Assembly (NCBI GenBank): GCA_028704125.1
Contig: JAQVLM010000130.1
Span: forward strand, 1-7,959
DNA length: 7,959 nt
Direction: 5' to 3'
Origin: Opitutales bacterium
GTDB taxonomy: Bacteria; Verrucomicrobiota; Verrucomicrobiia; Opitutales; JAFGAQ01
The notes below the pieces were generated by a model that was not told the origin of the DNA, ran no database searches, and worked only from the letters and a program-made list of their open reading frames with translations. The position numbers were made by a program, and so were the translations under genes. Of the stretch, positions 1 to 6,157 are shown in pieces. The first letter of the stretch is position 1; the number at the start of each line of letters is the position of its first letter.

Positions 1-1
1 G

Positions 2-217
2 GATCGGGGCGCGGGAGATTTCATGATCCACAAAGGATGGGGCACTGAGCCGCTTCAATCCATGCTGGCCAGCTTGGATACGCTCCATCAAGAACAGGAT
101 GGAGACTACATACTCGAGAAAATGTCATCTCACCCTCTCACCCGAAAGCGGATTGCCGCACTTCAGGAAATGGATAAAGCCGGTAAAATGCCAAACGGGT
201 CGGACCTGCCACAGTAA
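2..217 (+). CDS. M48-type metallopeptidase, C-terminal end (partial)
   Basis: The frame is open from the left edge, so this is the tail of a longer gene; only about 71 residues are visible. The tail reads D-R-G-A-G-D-F-M-I-H-K-G-W, then a helix rich in leucine, then SSHPLTRKRIAALQEM before the TAA stop. In M48 (HtpX/Oma1/BepA-like) zinc peptidases the catalytic domain ends this way: an A-D-x-x-G/A segment after the third zinc ligand, a helix, and a conserved (S/T)HP-x-(T/S)-x-x-RI-x-x-L motif. That HP...RIAAL motif is the main evidence. The HEXXH zinc site would lie upstream of the window and cannot be checked. Members of this family are usually periplasmic or membrane-attached quality-control proteases. 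The gene ends 27 nt before the 3' end of the convergent phosphoesterase remnant. The family call is fairly safe; the subfamily cannot be assigned. Confidence 0.72.
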   Translation, partial: DRGAGDFMIHKGWGTEPLQSMLASLDTLHQEQDGDYILEKMSSHPLTRKRIAALQEMDKAGKMPNGSDLPQ

Positions 218-244
218 AACCGGATCTTCCATTCGGGGACGGGT

Positions 245-898
245 TCAATGCTCCCTGCGGTTTTCCAGTGGCAACAGTTCCTGGAGTTCATTGGGCTTCC
301 CTTCCCTTTTGACAAGCGAAAACCCGTCGTAGAGCTTTCCGGTGGCGGTCCTTGCCTCGAATTTCAGGGTATCACCATCAATCCGGACAATCTGGAAGAG
401 CTGGGTATCCTCCGCCACCCGGACCGCCCATTCGAAGCTCGTGAGATCATACATTTTCGGCCCCGAAACAGACACCACGTAGACAGTTCCAATATCCGGA
501 TCGTAGACCTGATTGAATCCATCCGCCACATTGTAAAGGCCACCATTCCCCAAGCGGCTCACATCCCCACTGCGGGCATAGGTGTGGTCATGACCACACA
601 TCACCAGGTCAACCTTGAAGGCATCGAACAGAGGCTTCCACAGTCCGCGCAATTTAGGATTGTCGCGGTTCTTCGCAGGGGAGAAAACCGGATGGTGAAA
701 CGTGATAAGCGTCCACCGGTTCGGATTATTCCCCAGCACATCCCGCAGCCAGCCCACTTGCGCTTCCTGCTTTTCATTGGAATTGATCGGATTGCGTGCA
801 ACAATTCGCAACCCGTAGTTGATTTCAGGCTGGCACCCTATTCGTTCGACCATAGGCTGAACCGCGTATCTGCATTCACAGCAGGACATCGACTCCAC
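245..898 (-). pseudogene. Truncated calcineurin-like metallophosphoesterase (purple acid phosphatase-like), remnant
   Basis: Counting from a GTG at 898 (217 residues), the protein carries the C-terminal half of a metallophosphoesterase. NSNEKQEAQ leads into a WL..VL helix (residues 39-55), NRWTLITFHHPVFSPAK at 60-76 supplies one metal-ligand histidine, and GHDHTYAR at 102-109 supplies the GHxH ligands. The family-typical tail ARTATGKLYDGF follows at 182-193. The N-terminal half, which should hold D-x-H, GD-x-x-Y and GNHE, is absent: the frame is stopped by TGA at 935-937 and the divergent reductase gene begins at 959. Sequence upstream of about residue 25 no longer resembles the family, and the segment around residues 33-40 (IVARNPINSN) appears to carry extra residues, which suggests decay. 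Without half of its metal ligands the product should be inactive. No convincing start or ribosome-binding site is visible. The alternative, a functional short protein, seems unlikely. Confidence 0.7.
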
Positions 899-958
899 GC
901 AGAACCGATTGTTTCCTTCGGGGCAGACACCACATCATCCCTTCATCAACGCACCCAT

Positions 959-1948
959 ATGCCATATCAAGCTGACGATTCCCGATACGATTCCATGATC
1001 TACAACCGCTGTGGGCGTTCCGGGCTCAAACTCCCGGCACTTTCACTCGGTCTATGGCAGAACTTCGGAAGTGTGGACCCTTTTGAAAACCAAAGGACCA
1101 TGGTTCGACGCGCATTTGACCTGGGGATCACCCATTTCGATCTCGCCAACAATTACGGTCCGGTTCCGGGATCCGCGGAAGAGAACTTCGGCAAACTGCT
1201 GCGAACCGATTTGGCACCTTTCCGCGATGAACTCGTGGTTTCCTCCAAAGCCGGCTACTGGATGTGGCCTGGCCCATACGGAGAATGGGGCTCCCGCAAA
1301 TACCTGATCTCCAGTTGCGATGCCTCGCTGAAACGTCTGGGTCTGGATAGTCTCGACATTTTTTACAGCCACCGACCGGATCCGGATACCCCACTCGAGG
1401 AAACCATGGGAGCCTTGGACTTCATCGTCCGCAGTGGTAGGGCCCACTATGTCGGGATATCGAATTACGATCACGAGCAAACCGCGCGGGCGTGTGCCAT
1501 TCTCAGGGATCTTGGCACCCCATGCCTGATTCATCAACCGCGCTACAACATGCTGGACCGATGGGTGGAAGACCATCTGCTCGACGAGATCGGCAAACAA
1601 CAGATCGGCTGCATTCCATTCTGCCCTCTCGCCCAAGGCTTATTGACCAACAAGTACATCGACGGCATCCCAAGCGGATCGCGGGCATCGAAGGTATGCG
1701 AAATGAAGGACAATCTGATCCACGAGGCCAATATCGAGCGGGTCCGCAAACTCAATGTAATCGCCAAAGATCGCGGTCAATCGATGGCCCAAATGGCCTT
1801 GGCCTGGCTGCTCAAAGACAGCCGGATCACCTCGGCGCTCATCGGGGCATCCAAGGTTTCTCAAATTGAAGACAGCATCGCTGCACTGAAAAACCTGAAG
1901 TTTTCCCCGGATGAGCTTGATCAGATCCGCACCATCATTACCTCCTGA
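959..1948 (+). CDS. yghZ: Aldo-keto reductase, YghZ/Gpr type (L-glyceraldehyde 3-phosphate reductase-like)
   Basis: A 329-residue cytosolic NADPH-dependent aldo-keto reductase. The E. coli family member YghZ/Gpr reduces L-glyceraldehyde 3-phosphate and methylglyoxal, so a role in carbonyl detoxification is plausible. The TIM-barrel catalytic tetrad is visible: D61 and Y66 in FDLANNYG, K97 in VVSSKAGY, and H138 in FYSHRPDP. The cofactor-binding end appears as ALIGASKVSQIEDS at 293-306. The N-terminus M-P-Y-Q-A-D-x-x-R-Y followed by RCGRSGLKLPALSLGLW matches the usual start of this subfamily, so ATG 959 is preferred over the in-frame ATG 995. The frame stays open leftwards to 248, but that extension is antisense to the phosphoesterase remnant and is not part of the protein. 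No clear Shine-Dalgarno precedes the start. The GNAT gene begins 4 nt after the stop, so the two are probably cotranscribed. Exact substrate is inferred from family only. Confidence 0.93.
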   Translation: MPYQADDSRYDSMIYNRCGRSGLKLPALSLGLWQNFGSVDPFENQRTMVRRAFDLGITHFDLANNYGPVPGSAEENFGKLLRTDLAPFRDELVVSSKAGYWMWPGPYGEWGSRKYLISSCDASLKRLGLDSLDIFYSHRPDPDTPLEETMGALDFIVRSGRAHYVGISNYDHEQTARACAILRDLGTPCLIHQPRYNMLDRWVEDHLLDEIGKQQIGCIPFCPLAQGLLTNKYIDGIPSGSRASKVCEMKDNLIHEANIERVRKLNVIAKDRGQSMAQMALAWLLKDSRITSALIGASKVSQIEDSIAALKNLKFSPDELDQIRTIITS

Positions 1949-1952
1949 AGAC

Positions 1953-2453
1953 ATGCCAGTATCGGATCCCAATCCATTCCGGCTTCGGCGAGCCGAAGCC
2001 GGAGACGTTTCAGCCATTCTCGGGCTCATCCGCGAATTGGCCGTGTATGAACACCTTGAAGATCAGGTGGAGGCAAGTGAGGATACGCTCAGGCGAACCC
2101 TCTTCGGCCCCCATCCCTACGCATCTGTGATTCTGGCCGAAGCCGATGGTCAAGCAGTCGGCTATGCCCTCTTCTTCCACAATTACTCCACTTTTCTGGC
2201 TAAACCCGGGATATTTCTCGAAGACCTCTTCGTAAAACCGGCATTTCGCAAAAGGGGAATCGGAAAAGCATTGCTCATCGAACTAGCCCGCATCGCAGAA
2301 GAAACCGGGTGTGGGCGCTTTGAGTGGATGGTGCTGGACTGGAATGCTCCGTCCATCGCCTTCTACGAAGCAATGGGAGCACGCAAGGTTGAAGGCTGGT
2401 CTGTGATGCGGGTCACCGGCAAACCGCTTTCGGCGCTCGCGTCAAATGAGTAA
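1953..2453 (+). CDS. GNAT family N-acetyltransferase, SSAT (spermidine/thialysine acetyltransferase)-like
   Basis: A 166-residue single-domain GNAT acetyltransferase that transfers acetyl from acetyl-CoA to an amine. Motif A is at 93-108, with the pyrophosphate-binding R-x-x-G-x-G at R99, G102 and G104. Motif B (DWNAPSIAFYEAMGA, 129-143) carries the conserved tyrosine Y138. The N-terminal layout (RRAEAGDVSAILGLIRELAVYE, then a short FG.HP segment) and the LEDLFV strand match the SSAT1/SSAT2 branch known from diamine and thialysine acetylation. The bacterial substrate is not predictable beyond a small polyamine or amino-acid-like amine. ATG 1953 is chosen because it lies 4 nt after the reductase stop, has a weak GAAG upstream, and gives the normal family length. 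An upstream in-frame ATG at 1911 would overlap the reductase by 38 nt and add a non-conserved leader. The gene ends 60 nt before miaB. Confidence 0.9.
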   Translation: MPVSDPNPFRLRRAEAGDVSAILGLIRELAVYEHLEDQVEASEDTLRRTLFGPHPYASVILAEADGQAVGYALFFHNYSTFLAKPGIFLEDLFVKPAFRKRGIGKALLIELARIAEETGCGRFEWMVLDWNAPSIAFYEAMGARKVEGWSVMRVTGKPLSALASNE

Positions 2454-2517
2454 AAAACACACTGTTTCCAGCCCAGATCCCATTCCCGTGATCAATACCA
2501 AGAAAACTGCAGCATGA
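2446..2517 (+). CDS. Possible 23-codon bridging ORF between GNAT gene and miaB
   Basis: An ATG within the last codons of the acetyltransferase gene (ATGAGTAA, overlapping its stop) opens a short frame beginning MSKKHTVSSPDPIPV. It ends at a TGA that shares the ATGA overlap with the miaB start. It therefore touches the genes on both sides exactly as translationally coupled ORFs do, and its codons fill the whole intergenic gap. The peptide is polar, rich in lysine, serine and proline, and has no membrane segment or recognisable motif. No ribosome-binding site is seen. A 23-codon open frame in a 60-nt gap can easily arise by chance, so this may be no gene at all. If translated, its likeliest role would be to hand ribosomes on to miaB rather than to make a working protein. 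Confidence 0.2.
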   Translation: MSKKHTVSSPDPIPVINTKKTAA

Positions 2518-3863
2518 ACCGGGTCGCCATCAAAACCTACGGGTGCCAAATGAACCTGCGCGACTCCGAAGCCGTTGCCGCGCTGTTACGCCTGCGCGGG
2601 TATTCGATCGTGGAGGACGAGTCCGAGGCGGATATTGTGCTCCTCAACACTTGCTCAGTGAGGGATCAAGCCGAACAGAAAGCGCTCGGGAAAGCGGGTT
2701 ATCTGGTTGCCCGAAAAAAACGCAACCCGAGATTCCTGGTTGGCATAATCGGATGCATGGCACAAAACCGGGGCGGCGCATTGCTCGATCAACTCCCCGA
2801 CCTCGACCTTATCGTCGGCACACAGAAATTCCACCACGTTCCGGAGCACCTCGATGCGATCCTTCAATCCATGAATGGACTGGGCCCACAGAGCTCCACG
2901 GTCGTGGATCTCGAAGAGGAAAGTGGATCACAGGACACCATCCGGGACCACATTCCGGATGCCCACCCTGTTTCGGAATTCGTATCAATCATGCAGGGAT
3001 GCAACATGCACTGCAGCTTCTGCATCGTACCGAAAACCCGGGGGAAGGAACGTTCCCGCCCGATCGATTCCATCGTCGATGAAATACGGGAGCTCGTCGC
3101 AAACGGGATACGCGAAGTCACCCTTCTTGGGCAGATTGTTACGAGCTATGGCAAAGACATCATGCGGCCGTCTGCCGGAAAAAGCCCATTCGTGCAACTA
3201 CTGGAAGCGGTTCATGCAATTCCCAAACTGAAACGCATCCGGTTCACCTCACCCCACCCGCGCGGATTCAAACAGGACCTGATCGATGCATTCCGGGATC
3301 TTCCAAAACTCGGCAGCTATGTTCACCTTCCACTCCAGAGTGGGTCCGATCGCATCCTTCGTGAGATGAAGCGACCTTACACGGTTGCCGCCTACATGGA
3401 CATCGTCCACGGCCTGAAGTCCGCCGTTCCAGACCTGAGCATCTCGACTGACGTAATCGTGGGATACCCAGGCGAAACAGACGATGACTTCCGCCAAACG
3501 GAACAAGTCTTCACGGAAGTCGGGTTCGACATGGCCTACATCTTTAAATACAGCCCCAGAAGTGGCACCCCATCCGCCGAGGTTCCAGACTCCGTTCCCG
3601 AAGAAATCAAGGAAACCCGCAATCAGATCCTGCTGGACCATCTTCACCACCAATCCCTCGATCGAAACCTCGCCTATGTTGGCTCTACACAAGCGGTTTT
3701 GGTGGAAGGACGTGCGAAAAGAGGAGAAACCCTCTTCATGGGGCGCAATCCGGCCTTCCGGAAAGTCCTTTTCCCAGCCACTCCGGATCAGCTCGGCCAG
3801 ATTGTGCCAGTGGCCATCACGAGCGCCACCGTGACGGTCCTGCAGGGTCATATCACAGCGTAA
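2514..3863 (+). CDS. miaB: tRNA-2-methylthio-N6-dimethylallyladenosine synthase MiaB
   Basis: A 449-residue radical-SAM methylthiotransferase that adds the 2-methylthio group to i6A37 of tRNAs reading UNN codons, improving decoding. The N-terminal UPF0004 domain has the three auxiliary-cluster cysteines C11 (KTYGCQMN), C47 (NTCSVR) and C81 (GCMAQ). The radical-SAM CxxxCxxC cluster is C163, C167 and C170 in MQGCNMHCSFCIVPKTRG. Further family marks are TSPHPRGF (245-252), HLPLQSGSDRIL (271-282), DVIVGYPGETDDDF (313-326) and FKYSPRSGTPSAE (344-356). A TRAM RNA-binding domain occupies about 385-447. The pattern KTYGCQMN with RSRP separates it from RimO and MtaB. Unusually, the near-invariant LLGQNVNSYG reads LLGQIVTSYG (204-213), although the rest is intact. 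ATG 2514 is the only possible start: there is no in-frame start codon between it and the previous gene. A hairpin follows the stop. Confidence 0.95.
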   Translation: MNRVAIKTYGCQMNLRDSEAVAALLRLRGYSIVEDESEADIVLLNTCSVRDQAEQKALGKAGYLVARKKRNPRFLVGIIGCMAQNRGGALLDQLPDLDLIVGTQKFHHVPEHLDAILQSMNGLGPQSSTVVDLEEESGSQDTIRDHIPDAHPVSEFVSIMQGCNMHCSFCIVPKTRGKERSRPIDSIVDEIRELVANGIREVTLLGQIVTSYGKDIMRPSAGKSPFVQLLEAVHAIPKLKRIRFTSPHPRGFKQDLIDAFRDLPKLGSYVHLPLQSGSDRILREMKRPYTVAAYMDIVHGLKSAVPDLSISTDVIVGYPGETDDDFRQTEQVFTEVGFDMAYIFKYSPRSGTPSAEVPDSVPEEIKETRNQILLDHLHHQSLDRNLAYVGSTQAVLVEGRAKRGETLFMGRNPAFRKVLFPATPDQLGQIVPVAITSATVTVLQGHITA

Positions 3864-3877
3864 TACCGAAACGTGTA

Positions 3878-3911
3878 CCGGGGGGATGGGAAACCATTCC
3901 CACACCTCCGG
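3878..3911 (+). terminator. Strong hairpin after miaB (terminator-like, no T-tract)
   Basis: Fifteen nt after the miaB stop, TGGGAA (3887-3892) pairs perfectly with TTCCCA (3897-3902) around the loop ACCA. A 2x2 mismatch follows, then CCGGGGG (3878-3884) pairs with CCTCCGG (3905-3911) through one G-T wobble. The combined 13-bp stem is GC-rich and should be very stable. No run of T follows, so it is not a classical intrinsic terminator. It may act with Rho, or protect the 3' end of the miaB transcript. Its position at the end of the reductase-GNAT-miaB cluster supports a transcript boundary. Confidence 0.5.
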
Positions 3912-4085
3912 GCAAACATCCACCCTCCCAGCACCGAACCAGTCCAACCCCTACCCGGCCAGACTCGAAATCAACCCGCTATTCTTGCAAACCAACTCCC
4001 AAATGGCTTCATTGCATAAGATTTCCATACTATTTCCACACCCCGCTTGGACAACATCCAGAGCTCAACAATCACCCATTCTATC
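3912..4085. other. miaB-kinase intergenic region, likely promoter region of the kinase gene
   Basis: This stretch of about 170 nt is cytosine-rich at first and AT-richer towards the kinase start, with no open frame resembling a protein. Because a strong hairpin closes the miaB unit, the kinase promoter is expected here. I see only weak sigma70-like pieces: TGGCTT at 4004-4009 and TACTAT at 4028-4033, spaced 18 nt. That is not enough to call a promoter. A TTG at 4047 would extend the kinase frame by 13 residues. Confidence 0.3.
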
Positions 4086-5774
4086 ATGATTCCTTTCGAT
4101 AAAGCCCTTTACGAGGGGACTATGGTTGCTTTTGCAAAGGTATTGTCCCGTTACAACGCGTTTGCCCAATCACGTATGATGCGGGAAATCGGGGCCGAGA
4201 TCATCAAGTATCTCAAAGAGCAAGGGCACTGGTTCGAGGAGACCGGAACTGCCGAGGACATTTCGAAAGTCGTGGAACTGTTCATGAAGAACGGATTTGC
4301 GAGCAGCCTGGATGTTTCCCCCGCAAAACAGGGAGAAACCTACGTGTGGCACGATCTTCTGTTGCTCGACGCCTACCACAGCATTCAGCAGTTCACGGAC
4401 AATCCATTCCTATCCTGTCCCCTCAACCTCTGCCTCAACCATGTTTGTGATGAGAACAACAAGGTCTTCAAACTGCTCAGCAAAACCTTCGAGATGGACG
4501 AACGGGTCACGATCTCGAATTGGGAACTCGCAGACAAGGAAAATGAATCCGCTTCGAATGACGGGTTTGATCCTCTTGTCATAGAAAATGCCCGTCTGAT
4601 AGAAATTGCGGAGCAACGCGCCGAGAAACTCGAAAAGGCGCGCAAGGAAATCGAGGAGGCAAAGAACGCGGCCGACCAGGAATCGCTGGCGAAGTCCGCC
4701 CTTCTGGCGAATATGAGCCATGAGATTCGCAATCCGATGAATGGAATCATCGGCATGACGCAGCTTCTCCGCCACACGAGTCTCGACCACGAGCAAAACG
4801 ACTATGTGGAAACAATTGAAGGGTGCAGCGAAGCCCTCATGCGTATCGTCAATGACATACTGGACCTGTCCAAGCTGGAGGTAGGCAAAATCCAAATGGA
4901 TTCAACAGACTTCCACTTGCAAACCCTGCTGGATGAATCGGTCAGCATGCTCTGGGCAGCAGCTCATAACAAAGGGGTTGATTTGGCGGCGGTCGCGGAT
5001 CCCGGCGTCCCCCTTCTCTACAAGGGCGATGCTCCTCGGTTGCGTCAGGTGCTGGTCAATTTGATTTCGAATGGGCTCAAACACACGGATAAAGGATCGG
5101 TTGTCGTACGGGTCTCTTGCTCCGAACCGAAAACCGACCGACCCGTTCTGCACTTCTCCGTGACAGACACCGGGACCGGGATACCGGCCGATAAGATACC
5201 GGATCTCTTCATGCCTTATTCACAACCGGATCCAGCAGCCACCCGCAGACTTGGCGGAACCGGTCTTGGGTTGAGCATCTCCCAAAGACTCGTACAGGCA
5301 ATGGGTGGATCCATTCAGGTCGAAAGCGAGCTTGGTCGAGGCAGTTGTTTCTCCTTTGATCTTCGACTTCCCATGCAGAACTCCGAGGAAGTCCCTCGAT
5401 TCCACGCCTTCCAAGGCGCGAAAACGCTGCTCATCGAACCGGATGAAACCATTCGGAAAGCGATCCTGGATCTACTATGGCACAACGGGATGGACGCCAA
5501 AGCATGCGGATGTATCCCGCATCCAAGTTCAAGCGACCCACTGGAGCCCAGTCTCAACGGTGCATATGAATGGATTCTGGTTCCTCAACCGTTGCTCGAT
5601 CCGCTCCTCCAGGCCATTCCCGATCAGGCAGCTCGAAAGCCATTCATACTCGCCTACGGACAAGAGGAACATGCGCTGAGCATCCAATCCGGCTACCCAG
5701 TTGTGCATGCCCGCAAGCCCCTCACCTGGTCCAGCCTCTTCAAAGTCTTCAACCGGACCGACATCCAATCCTGA
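4086..5774 (+). CDS. Soluble hybrid-type sensor histidine kinase with unknown N-terminal domain and degenerate receiver
   Basis: A 562-residue protein with no transmembrane segment, so a cytosolic sensor kinase. Residues 1-150 form an unrecognised, mostly helical domain containing CPLNLCLNHVC (C111, C116, H119, C121), a possible metal, haem or redox site. A charged coiled coil spans about 163-205. HisKA follows, with the phospho-accepting H212 in SHEIRNPMNGIIGM. The HATPase domain shows the N box (LVNLISNGLKHT, N325 and N329), G1 box DTGTGIP (361-367), F box FMPYSQ and G2 box GGTGLGLSIS (390-399). From about 445 a receiver-like fold begins (KTLLIEPDETIRKAI), but the phosphoacceptor position reads ILVPQP instead of ILMDxxMP. 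The Thr/Ser position appears to be Ala (ILAYG), while the K-P motif (ARKPLTW, 542-548) remains. ATG 4086 is preferred. ATG 4122 is also possible because GAGGGG lies just upstream, and TTG 4047 would lengthen the frame. No response regulator is adjacent. Confidence 0.88.
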   Translation: MIPFDKALYEGTMVAFAKVLSRYNAFAQSRMMREIGAEIIKYLKEQGHWFEETGTAEDISKVVELFMKNGFASSLDVSPAKQGETYVWHDLLLLDAYHSIQQFTDNPFLSCPLNLCLNHVCDENNKVFKLLSKTFEMDERVTISNWELADKENESASNDGFDPLVIENARLIEIAEQRAEKLEKARKEIEEAKNAADQESLAKSALLANMSHEIRNPMNGIIGMTQLLRHTSLDHEQNDYVETIEGCSEALMRIVNDILDLSKLEVGKIQMDSTDFHLQTLLDESVSMLWAAAHNKGVDLAAVADPGVPLLYKGDAPRLRQVLVNLISNGLKHTDKGSVVVRVSCSEPKTDRPVLHFSVTDTGTGIPADKIPDLFMPYSQPDPAATRRLGGTGLGLSISQRLVQAMGGSIQVESELGRGSCFSFDLRLPMQNSEEVPRFHAFQGAKTLLIEPDETIRKAILDLLWHNGMDAKACGCIPHPSSSDPLEPSLNGAYEWILVPQPLLDPLLQAIPDQAARKPFILAYGQEEHALSIQSGYPVVHARKPLTWSSLFKVFNRTDIQS

Positions 5775-6157
5775 CGGCAAAAACCACCCGAATTAAGAAG
5801 CGACACACATCCACCGGTTTCATCGGGTAAACCGGACCTCCTGAACCAGCAAAAGCCGGATGCCCCTCCGCGAGTCTGATCTGATCACGAAGGGAATCGT
5901 ACGGCCATCGCACCCGACAAACAGTCGAAGTCAAGAGAACCACCACCTGGTTTGGACAAGTATCACCGATCTACCGGAGCCCGTGCTCCCGGGAAACTTC
6001 GGAATGATCACGCTTACATTGGGAAGAGAGTGTGCATCACATTAATCGGCGCATGCGAGCGTCTCGCGATGGAAGACCGATTCAAGACAATCATCCTTGG
6101 TTCACTGGGCCGATAGCCTATCCGCTGGAGCTCGAAAGCGACAATCCGGATTACGGG
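5775..6157. other. Convergent intergenic region without a recognisable gene, with small hairpins
   Basis: About 380 nt separate the 3' ends of the kinase gene (+) and the decarboxylase beta gene (-). Short frames exist on both strands (for example 5860-6045 + and 5749-5946 -), but none resembles a known protein or has a convincing start. Three small inverted repeats are visible: CCGGTTT/AAACCGG at 5814-5835, AACCA/TGGTT at 5938-5952, and CCGGAGC/GCTCC(C)GG at 5974-5992. None has a T-tract on either strand. The region may hold terminators for both transcripts, a decayed gene, or an unrecognised small RNA. The sequence alone does not decide. Confidence 0.4.
5814..5835 (+). terminator. Hairpin downstream of the kinase gene, possible terminator
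   Basis: A perfect 7-bp inverted repeat, CCGGTTT and AAACCGG, encloses the 8-nt loop CATCGGGT about 40 nt after the kinase stop. It lacks a following T-run, so an intrinsic terminator is not demonstrated. Its placement just beyond the gene end is the only support for a termination or 3'-stabilising role. Confidence 0.3.

Noticed and set aside
248..958. Open frame extending the reductase by 237 codons upstream
   Set aside because: It is antisense to the phosphoesterase remnant and has no reductase-like or other recognisable sequence. The family N-terminus begins at 959.
3249..3947. 232-codon minus-strand frame over the 3' half of miaB
   Set aside because: It is antisense to conserved MiaB motifs, and the translation has no domain-like features.
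4004..4016. Sigma54-like TGGC...TTGC upstream of the kinase gene
   Set aside because: The spacing between the TGGC and TTGC elements is 3 nt shorter than the fixed sigma54 spacing, so it should not work as a -24/-12 promoter.
5860..6045. 61-codon plus-strand frame in the convergent gap
   Set aside because: No homology is recognisable, there is no ribosome-binding site, and the composition looks like random translation.
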